Shown here piece by piece: positions 1 through 33,828 of a stretch of DNA of 64,000 nt. Source of the DNA: Gavia stellata (lineage: Eukaryota > Chordata > Aves > Gaviiformes > Gaviidae); contig NC_082618.1 in assembly GCF_030936135.1 (NCBI RefSeq), forward strand, positions 9,211,034-9,275,033, written 5' to 3'. The position numbers and the translations under genes were made by a program. The notes below the pieces were generated by a model. That model was given only the letters and a program-made list of their open reading frames with translations, was not told the origin of the DNA and searched no databases. Position 1 is the first letter of the stretch. Each line of letters begins with the position of its first letter.

Positions 1-22885
<22,885 letters not shown>

Positions 22886-23122
22886 GCGCCACGGGGCTGC
22901 TCCCCGGGCGGGCACAGCTCTGCCAGCCACAGCCTTTGGACTTCTCTCGTTTACAGCTTTGGATATGGGGGATCGTGGTACCGGGGCAGCCGGGGGAGCG
23001 GGACACCCCATGCCACGGCCTGGCTGCAGGGAAGCCCTTCCCAGAGAACAAGGCAGCGGCGGTTTGCTCTGCTCAGCAGGTCCCGTCCCCTAAGGCTTTT
23101 CCAAAATGCCTCTTTGCACCCT

Positions 23123-23145
23123 GACACACGCACACACACACACAA
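23123..23145 (+). repeat. CA microsatellite in DOC2B 3'UTR
   Basis: A CA repeat with one CG interruption, followed by further CA/TG-rich sequence to about 23200. Confidence 0.85.
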
Positions 23146-24960
23146 GCATGCACATGCATGCAGACACGTGTGCGCACGCACACGGACACCACACGCCTGC
23201 ATGCACTGCAGCTCTGACTCCTCTCCTAACTCTTTGCTCTACTGAATTACCTTCTCGCTGCCTTGCAATTCAGTGGCAAAAATGAATGCATCAGTCTCCG
23301 TTCGTGTATCTAATATGAGCAAAAGGCATCACTAAAACCTGGAACTATTTTCTCGAGGCAATTGTGCCATCTTTCTGGTGGTTTGTCAGTCTCTGTGGTT
23401 TGGGCCTAAACAGTCTTTTATGCATTTAAAGCTCCTCCCTTGGAATGATTGTGTCCCCTGATAACCTAGGAAGACTGTTTGCTTTTCTTCCAGGAATGTT
23501 GTGCTCGTCCTCTCCAATGATCTGTGTGAAGTTAGCCAGCAAGCTGAAAGCGCTGTGCAGACCACGGCGTCCCTCTCGCCGTCCCCGGCATTGGGCGGCT
23601 TCACATTTGCAGAAGAGGGGGAGCAAAACAAAAAGCTCAGTGAAGCCGCCGGCCGTTCCTGCTTCCTGGGAGCGGCAGCGAAGTCGTCGCCCTCGCAGCA
23701 GCCACTCTCCTAATGAAACCATGCCTTCCCGCCCGGAGCTGCGCAGCCAGGCTTCAGCACGGCTCTGTTCCCAGCAAAGGCAGCTTTCAGGCTAAATTTT
23801 TCTATCACTTTTCCCTTATTCATCCTTTTCCAATTCATGCCATTACCTAAAACCCAACCAAGGCGCTTTACGCTGCGAGCTGGCGGCGTGCAGCGAGCTG
23901 AGCCGCAGGGCCGAGCTGGCATCGTGTTTGCAGAGATGCTCAGCTCTGGCACGGCTGTCGGGTTGGTCCGTTTTCTGCCTCAAACAGCGTCCGAACCAAA
24001 TTTCTGTGTACGACACAGTAATAATATAATAATAATAATCCCAGCTCTTGTCCTCCGTGACCCACCCTGAACGGTCTCTGCATCCTCATCCCACCGGGCG
24101 CGCGACGCTGAAGTCGTACTTGCACAAGAGCCGGCGCCCGGTGGGATGAGCTAAAACTTTCTGCGAAATGCTGCACCTTGCCAGAAATATTTGAAGCCTT
24201 TAAACCATGATTTCTTAGGAAGAGCTGCTGTTTCCCCATCGGTCTCAATTACCTACAGCTTCTGAGCCCTGTAGCCATGTGTGCGTGCGCGCGTGTGTGT
24301 TGCCAACTTCTTTTTTTTTTTTGAAAGCAATCGGATCTCCGGAAACCTGTTTACTTTTCAAAGTGACGATCATGTTACACCTTGTTTGATATTGGGGGGG
24401 GGAACAACCCAATGTTCATAGGGGCTTTTTTAATAACTTAATATTTGTAATGCATTCTACAGATATGCATGGATTTTATTTGAATGCCGGCAGCGTGTCA
24501 ACTAGGATGTTCCCGGTCATCCTCTCTGTCACTGGTCCAGCACCTTAAAACCTGGTTTGGGTCTGAGCTTCCAGGAGAGCTACGGGAGCACCGGGTCGGC
24601 TGTGCCTCCCTGTTCTTGCAAAGTTACTTTCACTCCATCATTTGTTTCAGCACATCTTGCCATAAAACTGGTTTATGCCTGAGGTGGAGTAGGACATGAT
24701 GTGGGTGGGTGGGTGGGGGTGGGTTCCTTGACTTTGTATCCCAATCTTTTCTAAGCGGACAGTCCGTCCGTCCGTCCCAGCTGCATGCAGAGTGGTGGTC
24801 GTCATGCCAGGCCTCGTGAAATGTTTGATACCGATGTTTTGCTACCATGTGAAGGCTGCAGAAACTGTCCTTACCTGCATCCTAAAACAATTTTGTATTT
24901 CAGTATTATCTATCCGTGTACTTTTTGTCAGATTTGTTAATATTTATAACAAGAACCCAA

Positions 24961-24966
24961 AATAAA
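24961..24966 (+). terminator. DOC2B: DOC2B poly(A) signal
   Basis: AATAAA in AT-rich sequence, the first convincing signal before intergenic DNA. A genomic A-run follows at 24972-24983, which could cause internal priming and blur the mapped 3' end. Confidence 0.7.
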
Positions 24967-24989
24967 AAGGGAAAAAAAAAAAAGGTTGA

Positions 24990-25979
24990 TGCCACCAGTG
25001 CAGCTTTTGAGTCTCCCCAGGTTGGTACCACAGTCCCCGGGTGCGCGAGCTCGGCGCGTCACAGCGTGTCTCCCATGGAGCACCGAGCAACCCAGGGACG
25101 CGAGATGAAGAACTGGGGCCCGGTGAGGGCTGTGGGAGCAGAAGATGGTTTTAAACCAGAGCATCGGGTGGTGCTGGGCTTTATTCTCCACTCTCCAACC
25201 TCTCCCTGCTGCTGAAAAAAAAATAAATACTGGCACTGGGCAGGCTCCACGTCCCCCGCTTTCACCGGGGACCCCGCGCTGCTGCAGCAGAGTGCTGTGA
25301 CGTTCGCACAGGGACTGCAAGCGCCAGCGGTGGAGGGTGGGAGGGAGATTACTCAAGGGAGGATGAAAAAAAACAAAACCCCAAAAACACCTCTGCCTTT
25401 CTGAAGTTTCCATTAACTTCGCATCACTTAAGGCACTATCCAGTGGCATTAGCAGAAGGGCCCTAGAGACGCCCCGTGCAGTGCCCGTGGCTGATCCAGG
25501 GCCCTCTCTGCACGGATTTGGCCATCTCGGACGCTGTGACTGTCCTCCCCAGGGTGAAGGTGCAGAGACCCCTCCCTGGCCTGGGAGGGAGCTGAGGTGC
25601 TGCCCGTCCCCGCTCCCCGCGGCTGCTCCAGCTGTGCCGTTTAATGCGTATTTTCCTCGCTGCCGTTTTGGATTGATTGAACGTATACAGCCAGAGGTTA
25701 ATGTTCATGTTAATGCTCACGGGGGCTGAAGGCAATCCCCTCCTTGGAGGCTGCCATTTCCCGTGGGATGCCCTGATGGTGTTGGCACCCACCTCGCCCT
25801 TCGTCATCACTGCGCCGCAGCCTGCACTGGTGCATTGAAATTAAAAACCTGCCGGCGGTCCCTGCGCCTGTCACACCGGCCGTTTGGGGCTACAGCAGCG
25901 TGTGAAGATCCCGTGCTTCCCTGCCGCTCAGCCCAAAAATGCCCAAGTACGGCCTAAACTGAGCTTCTGTCATAGACAG
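24990..25979. other. intergenic, no gene seen
   Basis: Mixed-composition sequence between the DOC2B 3' end and the low-complexity tract. Open frames are short and without family resemblance. Confidence 0.6.
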
Positions 25980-26102
25980 ATACATAGCCAGCCAGCCAGC
26001 CACAAATACTTTACAGAGAGATATCTATATATCTATATCTAATCTATCTCCCCCGACACTGATACATGCCTATATGTGCATATATGGACATAGACATACA
26101 CA

Positions 26103-26138
<36 letters not shown>

Positions 26139-27960
26139 CACGCATATATGTGCATATATGCATATATAGGTGTGTATATGTGAATGAGATAATCAGTTAT
26201 ATGCTTGTGTCTGTTCATATATTTTTTTAAAAAAATAAAGGCTTGTCGTTTCTCCATACCATTTTTACGCCCTGACAAGGTGCAGGAGCTGCAGCAGAGG
26301 CAGGCGACGGACCGGGCGAGCATCCCCGGACACATGCGTCAGGGCAGGGAGCAGCGGCACCAAGGGCCAACGGTCCCGTTCTGTGACGGGGGTGGCTGGT
26401 GCCACACGGGCTGTGTTGGCCCCGGCGGTGCGGCAGCCGCCCACCCGGCACGGGGTGATAATCCAGCACCCCCCTTTAACCAGCTCAGGGGACCAGAGCC
26501 CTGCGCACGGCGGGGCTGCGGATGCCCCTGGGATGCACAGCTTAGAGACACACGTATGTGTGCACGTGCACACGTGTGTGCCTGTCTGTTTTTTGTGTGT
26601 GTGTCTCGGGGGGGGTATGGGTGGGGGGGAGTATGGGGGTGGGGGTGTGTGTCTCTCGCTGTGTGTGTGTCCGTGTCTGTGTGTACATGTGCAGTTGTTA
26701 TATATCTCTGTGTGTCTAAATATCTACCTATATCTACATAGCTTTATAAATAGATACATATATGCATGTCTAGGTATATAAATGCACTAGCTATTACAAT
26801 TTTTATATATAAATATTATATGCATATAAATATTTTATATGCTTAATATGTATGTGTGTATAAATTATTTATCTAAAGCATATTATATAATTTATTGATA
26901 TAAATGTTAAATATATACTGTATTATATACTATATGTATATATAAGTAACTTGCTACACACATACATTCACTTTTCTATATTATAGTAGTACAATAAATG
27001 TTCTATTTATCCCTATATAAATATATAATTTTAAATCTCTCCACTATATAATATGTATGCATGTATATATAAATACATACATTCTTATATGAATTATATT
27101 ATAAAAATATAACTATAAATAAATTATATATGTATATTTTATTTCTATTTTACAAATTTATAAAAATTTATACTTTATATAAGGTTTATGTAATAACTTT
27201 TGTATAAATGTAATATATAAAAATATAAGTAATATATTAATAAAATATATTTATGCATGTGTATATAAAATACATAGCTTTATATAGACAGCTATATACA
27301 TATATATGTATGCATGTCTAAGTATTTGTATACATACAGGCACTCTGTATGTATTATGACATTATGATCTAGTTAAAAGATACAATTACATGTATAAAAT
27401 ATTTTATATTCTATATATACACTATAAAATTTATTGTGTGTGTGTATATATAGCAAATATTATATAGAAAAATATATATGTGAATGTATATTATATATAG
27501 GTACAGATATAGATAGCTATATTTAAAGGCACACATGTGAAAGCATGTGTATATATATATGCATTCTTTATAGAATGTTATAAAATATGTATTACATAGT
27601 GTATATTATATACACTTTGTATATGTTTATATGTAGTACTTTAATTTAATATGCATATATATGTGTATGAAATATTTTTATTTGATACATTACGTAAGTA
27701 TATACTGCATATTAGGTATGTAGTATATATTGTGTTATATATTTGTATTATGTATTGTTTTAGGTAGCATGCTCTCGCACACTTCCTTGCGTGCTCTCTC
27801 CTCATACATCCATGTATGAATGCTTATGTATATATACAGTGTAATTCTGCTATATAATATTATAAATACATATAATATATTTCATACAGTTTATTGTATA
27901 TGTATTCCTAAAAGATGTTAATTACATATACTAATACTATGAATATATTTGATACCTGTT
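25980..27960. repeat. TG then TA-rich low-complexity tract (about 2 kb)
   Basis: Begins with GATA/TATC-like and TG repeats, including a perfect (GT)14 at 26106-26133. A 450-bp GC-rich interruption at about 26265-26700 carries TG and GGGGTG runs. From about 26700 to 27960 it becomes an almost pure A/T segment of degenerate TATA, TATG and ATATAA words. The purine-pyrimidine alternation can form hairpins or cruciforms. No coding frame of any length exists in the A/T part. Confidence 0.85.
26106..26133 (+). repeat. (GT)14 microsatellite
   Basis: A perfect GT dinucleotide run inside the low-complexity tract. Confidence 0.95.
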
Positions 27961-28595
27961 TATCGAGTGTATTTATAACCCGTGCAGCTGAACCGGGCGG
28001 GGGCCAGCACGTGGCTGTTGGCAGTGGCCCACGTGGCCTCCCCGGCAGCTCAGCGTGGCCGGCGGGGATTGTCCTTCGCCCCTTTCCGTGCGCTGCCCCC
28101 ACCCCAGCACCCTGCACCCCCGGGCCAGGCACCCCGGGCTCGCGCCGCTCCCGGAGGGGTCGGCTCCTGCACTCCCAGCACAGGTCAAGGCCACGGGCGC
28201 GCCCGCAGCCCGGAAAACCCACGGCACGGGGAATAACGGGCCAGTCCCGGGCGCCGAGGCCGGGCAGGGGTCACGCTTATGGGGGAAGGCAGGTGGGCAG
28301 CACAAGAAAAAAAAACCCTCTATTTACTCAATTAAATGATGCACTGTTCAGTCAGCAGCTTTTTTTTTAAGTCAGTCTTTATCCCCTCTGGAATAAAGAG
28401 CTGATTATAAAACCCCTCAGATTAAAAAAAAGCTTAAGGTATTTTAATGCAAAGCTCCTCTGGGGCACATCAGACCCTCCTGCTTTATCAAGAAGCTTTG
28501 GTTTTGGGAAGGGTCACCTGCATCAGCTCCACCGACGCTGGTGCTCCAGAAGACGACCAAAGTACTCCTCCAACAGCTCACAGGAGCCCCCAAAT
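27961..28595. other. GC-rich intergenic segment
   Basis: Composition jumps from nearly all A/T to strongly GC with many CpGs at about 27975-28270. No exon is recognised. The open frame from 28447 that runs into the pinopsin remnant starts in noncoding sequence. Confidence 0.5.
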
Positions 28596-28599
28596 AATG

Positions 28600-29159
28600 G
28601 GACACCCCCCCCCGTTATTTCGATGGCCCCCAGGGGCCCCACCAGGCCCACGGGGAATGTACCTGTCGGTGGCTGTGCTGATGGGCATCGTGGTCTCTGC
28701 CTTGGTTGTGAAAGGCTTGGGCATCGCGGTTGCCATCAGGTGCAAGAAGCTCCGGTCGCCTCTGAACTACACCCTGGTGAGCCTGGCGCTGGCCGACCTG
28801 CTGTGACGCTCTGCGGCAGCTCCATCAGCCCCTCCAACAACATCAACCGCGTCTGCGTGTTCGGCAAACAGCTGTGCGAGCTGGAGGGCTTCATGGTCTC
28901 CCTGACAGGTAAGGACACGAACCTCGAGACCTGGCTAGGTCTTTGGTGAGTGCCATTGCATTTAGCAAAGAAGCAGCTTTGGGGACCGTTTCATCAACTT
29001 GCTGCTTCTCCTAAAGGCAACGCTTTCATGCAGGATGTACAACTCACGTCCACCAATGAAGCCATCGCCAGCCAGCCAGCTCTCGCATCCCTGCCCTCCT
29101 ACTTCTCCAGGACCACCACGGTTTACAGTCCAGTCATCTACATCTTCATGAACAAACAG
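28600..29159 (+). pseudogene. pinopsin pseudogene (two exon remnants)
   Basis: Pinopsin is a Gt-coupled blue-sensitive pineal opsin. The first remnant (about 28600-28908) matches the N-terminal region through TM1 and TM2 (VAVLMG, KKLRSPLNY, LALADLL), then after a frameshift VTLCGSS, SNNIN and CELEGFMVSLTG, ending at an intact GTAAGG donor. A single missing G near 28800-28804 puts TGA in frame at 28804-28806. The second remnant (about 29053-29159) matches the TM7 exon: LASLPSYFS, TVY, MNKQ, ending at an intact GTGAGA donor. Only about 144 bp separates the two pieces, so the middle exons are gone, and no C-terminal exon is seen. Key residues are lost: the TM7 retinal lysine is Arg (AGG, 29109-29111), NPxxY reads SPxxY, and the TM1 Asn 1.50 is Lys. 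The order matches chicken pinopsin as I remember it better than rod or cone opsins or VA opsin. Confidence 0.88.
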
Positions 29160-32100
29160 GTGAGAGAGAAAGTCATCAGCTAACGAAACCACTTCACTGG
29201 GGCTTCTGGAGAGCAACTTAACGGCCTCATAAAATGTGGAGGAACCATCTATCCTATCTGGAAGCGTAGACGCAGGCTTGATCCAGGAGTTACTGTATAA
29301 ACAGCAACATTTTGGGGAATAAAATGGAAAGGGAGGAGGCAGCCTCTGAGCCCGAACAAGAGCGCATTACCTGCTTCCATGATTTTATGGGGTCAGGCAA
29401 CTTAATTTTAGATCACAAACGCAACACGCAACGCAAACAGAATGAAACTTTTATTGTCAATGAACTGCCAGGGTCTGCAAAGAGTTGGGCTGGGAATTGA
29501 TACAGATCTCCCCCAAAACACAAGGGGCTGAGGAGCGCCCACCCCGCAGCCTCTGCCTCCAGGTCTCACGGCAGACACAGGTTTTCTTCCACGACACGTA
29601 ACCTGTGTTTTCCCTGCCCGGTTTCAGAGCTGCCGGCTGAAAACGGTGTGCTGCAGTTACCGCCCCGGGGGGACAGGAAAAACTGCTCCGGCTGCAGCCG
29701 GCCCCTGCGCAGGCATCGCTGCAGAGGGGTCGTGGAATAAGGCGACACCGTCTCACCCCGTCTAACTGCTGCCAGATTCTGCCTGCAGCGTCGGCTTGGG
29801 GTTGGGCCTGTCCCACCCAGCCGTATTCAAGACGAGCAGGGAGAAGGGCCCGGTGCTGTAGCTGCTCCCCACGCCCCGGAGATGGGCGGCTCTTGGAGGT
29901 TAGAGGGGCCCCCAGCAGCCCTCAAGGTGCTCCCCAGAAAGACACGACATTGTCTTCTTGTGGCAGAGGAGCCGCCCCGTTATGGGATAAACTGCAAACT
30001 TCTATTTCACTCTCCTAAGGAAACACTGCTCCCTTTCAGCTCCTCACCTTGGGGAATCAAGAAAAAAAACAACAGCAATTTTTCCTCGACGCAAAACATC
30101 CCAAGTTGCTGTTCAGCCCCGGAGTCAGGCTGAACGCTGTCCGGCTCCGGGGCCACCTCCAACGCGGTCCGTAGGACAGAGCTGCGCGTTCGCCATCCCT
30201 AGATAGACCGAATCCTATTTGCATTGCCCAAACTCGCTGTGCAGTTTGAGGTCAGGCTGTGAAACTGGCAAAAAACCAGCAGGTATGTTAAAGTGCAGAC
30301 GGCGTTAATAAACGTTAATAAACATGGACAAGTTCACATGCATCTGTTTTAGCGGCTGATAAGAGGGTTCGACAGAAAACACTTCACCTCCCACTGCTCC
30401 AGCTGGCACTTCTTCTCTCTCGGCAAGTGCCACATATCCCATCATAACAGAGAGCAAGAAAAAACCAAAAACAGTTCAAAGACATAAAATTATGTATTTT
30501 ATTTATATTTAAGGCAATAAGGGAAGGTCTTAAATCCACTGATTTGCCAGCAAGGGTGAAAACACAGGTTGTAACAGGCCCTGAGGACAAGGCACAGCAA
30601 AGCCACCGCTGCCCGAAGGGCCGGGACCTTAACAGAAAGCAAAAGACGCCAAAACCTGTAAGAAAAAACCCCAAAAGGCAAAAAACCTCCATGGGGTTCC
30701 ACAGCTACACACCTGATCTCGAATCTCAAGACGCAGTGTTTATCTACACCAGCTGCAACTGTGCTCTGGACAGCGATGCAGCTTATGGGATTTAGGAGCC
30801 TATGGATAAGGCTTCCAAGCGCAAGGTTTAGACAACGCTGCAGACAGCAATCCCCTGAAAGTCTGTTTCATTAAATTCCTCTATCTTAAAAAAAATGCTA
30901 TCAGCAGCTTGTCTGCCTTCATAGCTAATTGTCTTTCAAAATTCGATTCTGAACATTTCCACTGCTTTCAAAAGGAGACTGATCCACAGTCACAAGATGT
31001 AAAGGTTCACTCTCCCCTCCGCAGTTCTGTTTGTATCAATCGCACATCATCCCCAGGGACGATCCCAAAACACGCCTCGCTCCTCTCCTCCTCCCGCCAT
31101 CTCCCACAGCTTTTGCTGTTGCAGGAAACCCGTGACAGGGTTGGAGGGAAGCACTGCTAAAAGTTGTTCACCACCTCGCTGAATTGCCTCTCCAGCATGC
31201 AGCCCCCAACCTGCTAACAGGCAGTCAGGAAGGCAATTTGCACCGGCACAGATTACAGTGAGATTTGGGGAACAAGGTTTTTTCTTTCTATCTGAGATTC
31301 TCTGCTCCGAAACAAGAACAAAACAAAAAACCCAAACCCAAGATGAGTACGATGACAGGTACAAGGGAGCTGAAACACGGCTCCTTAGAGAACAAACATT
31401 TGCTTTTCTTCTTGTCTTCACCCAAACTTACCGCAGGGTCCTGCAAGCACCTCCAGAGAAATACAGTGTCTACAGGCAGCGCCGCATCCCCGGTGCAGGG
31501 GGACAGGGCGCCCGTCCTCACCCCCATCCCCGTGTCCCGACCCCCCTCGCTCTGCTGGCTTCCCTACGTGCAAAATGGCTCGCAGGCTGGCGGCTCAGAG
31601 AGGAATTAGAACAGCTCAGTATCGCTGTTCTAATTTAATTAACTGGCTTTTCATTCTCTGGGAAGCTGAAAAGCCCCCTCTGATCTTCTCTGCTGTCTTT
31701 GGCTGGTCCTTGTTTAATTGTTCCTGTTAATTACAGCTTTTGTGTCCATGCTTTATGTTATTAGGATGATTTACATTTGTGCTAAACTTAAATCTGGAAA
31801 AGCACAAGCTGCTGAAAAACTGAAATCTCCAACTGCTGCGTTCTGGCCTCAATAAGGAGAGCAGACAGGCTATGGGACTACTTGAAAGGCTCTCTACCAA
31901 CAGAAATAAAAATTCTCCACATTAAGATTAAAAAAAGATAGGGAGATGGTTCACAGTCTGCTCACCATTTGGTCTTACAGATAAAATAGAAAAAGAAATC
32001 CAAGAAGCTAAGGAGATTTCACATGATGCAAACCAAAGTGGTATGTAATTATGTGCATGGAAAAATGCATGTGTGCTTGCTCCACTCCACCACACTGCTG

Positions 32101-33800
32101 CAGCCCCACAAGTTTTAATTACTTTTTATTTAATTGAGCAAGTCTATGAAACATACAAAACATTGCCCAAAGTGAGAGGGAATGACCCCTGTCAGTTATG
32201 GGTCACAAGCCACTAAGGACAGAATAAATGTGCTTTCGTCATTGCCCCGTTCCTTGCAACAGGCTGCAACGCAACACGATGCTTCACACGGCCCCAGGCT
32301 GACGGAAAGCAGGATCTTGTTCCAGCAGATTATATCAAGAATGTAAGGTGGTTATGCCTGCAGCAAGGACACAGAATTCACAGAGAAAACCAGATACCTG
32401 CAGCTGATATGAGCCCTGGTTAGAAAATACTAAACTTTTGCCTGGACAGGACCGTGCGATGCACAGAGGTGAGCCCCGTGTCCCAGGCACTGGCACCGCT
32501 GGCAGCTCAGGTGCAGAACTCAAACTGCGGCCTCCTTGCTGCTGGTGCTTCTGCTCTAGCCCTATCCCTACCACCACACGACTAATGGATTAAAGATTTT
32601 TATGTTTTTCTTGATCTCTTCTGAAGAAAGCTCCCCCAAGTCTGCCAGTCTGCAGCATTTTCCCTGGAGTAGCTCTATCGGTATCTGGTTATATACATAG
32701 TCCAATGATGGGAAACATAGTTAGTAACAAGTGAAAAAAAACGCCACAAACCAAAAACAAAACCAAAAAAGAACCCCAAAAAAGCACCTCCAAAACCAGA
32801 AAAAGAACCACATGGCAGCACAATAACTTTGGAAACGTTTATTAGTATTGTTAAACCAAATTAACTAACCATTACAGATAGGCAGCATTTCCCTACATGA
32901 ACAGGAATGAAAAAGCAACGTGGCACACCCAGCTGTACAAAGGCAGCCAAAATCCCAGTGCCTGTTAAAAGGGGGCAAGGACAATCTTCACACCTCCTGT
33001 ACCTGAACAGTATTTATCACAAGAAAAGTTAAATAGGAAGTTGCTGTGCCCATCAAAATCCTGATCCAAAGCTCAGTTATATCCAGGGACATTTATTTTT
33101 GGATGAGGCCTACCAAGAGTGTAGTTTAATTAAACAACAGGTATCTTTGGAATACTAACCAGATTTTCTCATACTCTCGTCTAATGTTGGCAGGGAATGT
33201 ATTGCTGCACTTGCAGTCTCTGGAGAACACTGCCTTTTTCTCATTAGCTTTTTGCACAGCAATTAATCCCCTTAATCAGTCAAATCAGTTCAACACGAGA
33301 TCACAAAAGCACTAAGAAAAGAGAAAACAAGAAATTACCTTGTTACATTTAATGAGCAAGGAAAAACATCCACTACATGGGCTGTAACAGTGCTCCACAC
33401 TCCAGCATGGAAAAATTTAAGTGCCTGAGCAGTAACAGCAGTCCACAGAATTACAATCATTCTGTCTGTAACGCTGAAAACTGCATAATGCAACAGAGCA
33501 AGAAATGCTTTTGCTTATGAAAGCGTGCATGCGCAGGAAAACCCCACCACCACGTAGCCAGCTTCATAAGGATGTTATATTCAGAAAACAGTTCAGTTCT
33601 GGGATGTTACTGATACTGCCTTTACATGCAATGATGGTGTAAAACCAGTAAAAATTGTATTACAAAGTAGAGCATTAGATTTTCTTCTGTATTTGCTGCT
33701 GCAGTCAAACGAAGTCTGAGCTTTAGAATTGTTTATGTGGCCAAAAAGGGTTGCAATTCACAGGCTGTATACTGTACAAGCAGCAGTAAGCAGGTGATAC
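29160..33800. other. intergenic, no gene supported
   Basis: No exon can be assigned. AATAAA occurs on the plus strand near 29319 and on the minus strand near 29450, 30485 and 32838, so transcript ends are possible. An AT-rich, non-repetitive block at about 31610-31800 (runs such as TTAATTAA and TTAATTACAG) is a weak candidate conserved element. Open frames such as 29457..29816 on the minus strand lack family resemblance. Confidence 0.5.
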
Positions 33801-33828
33801 ATTAGAATTTATTCACTATCCATTTTAA

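Larger units (their letters stand above)
22886..24985 (+). other. DOC2B: DOC2B 3'UTR
   Basis: Noncoding sequence between the DOC2B stop and the poly(A) signal at 24961. It contains a CA microsatellite near 23123-23145 and a GTGC-rich stretch near 24280-24300, and becomes AT-rich towards its end, as usual for a 3'UTR. The cleavage site is inferred to lie about 10-20 nt after the signal. Confidence 0.7.

Noticed and set aside
32570-32690. Minus-strand open stretch (EEIKKNIKIF region) with a branch-point-like TACTAAC upstream
   Set aside because: It is only about 45 codons long, a length expected by chance, and its phase does not fit the TEX14 chain securely.
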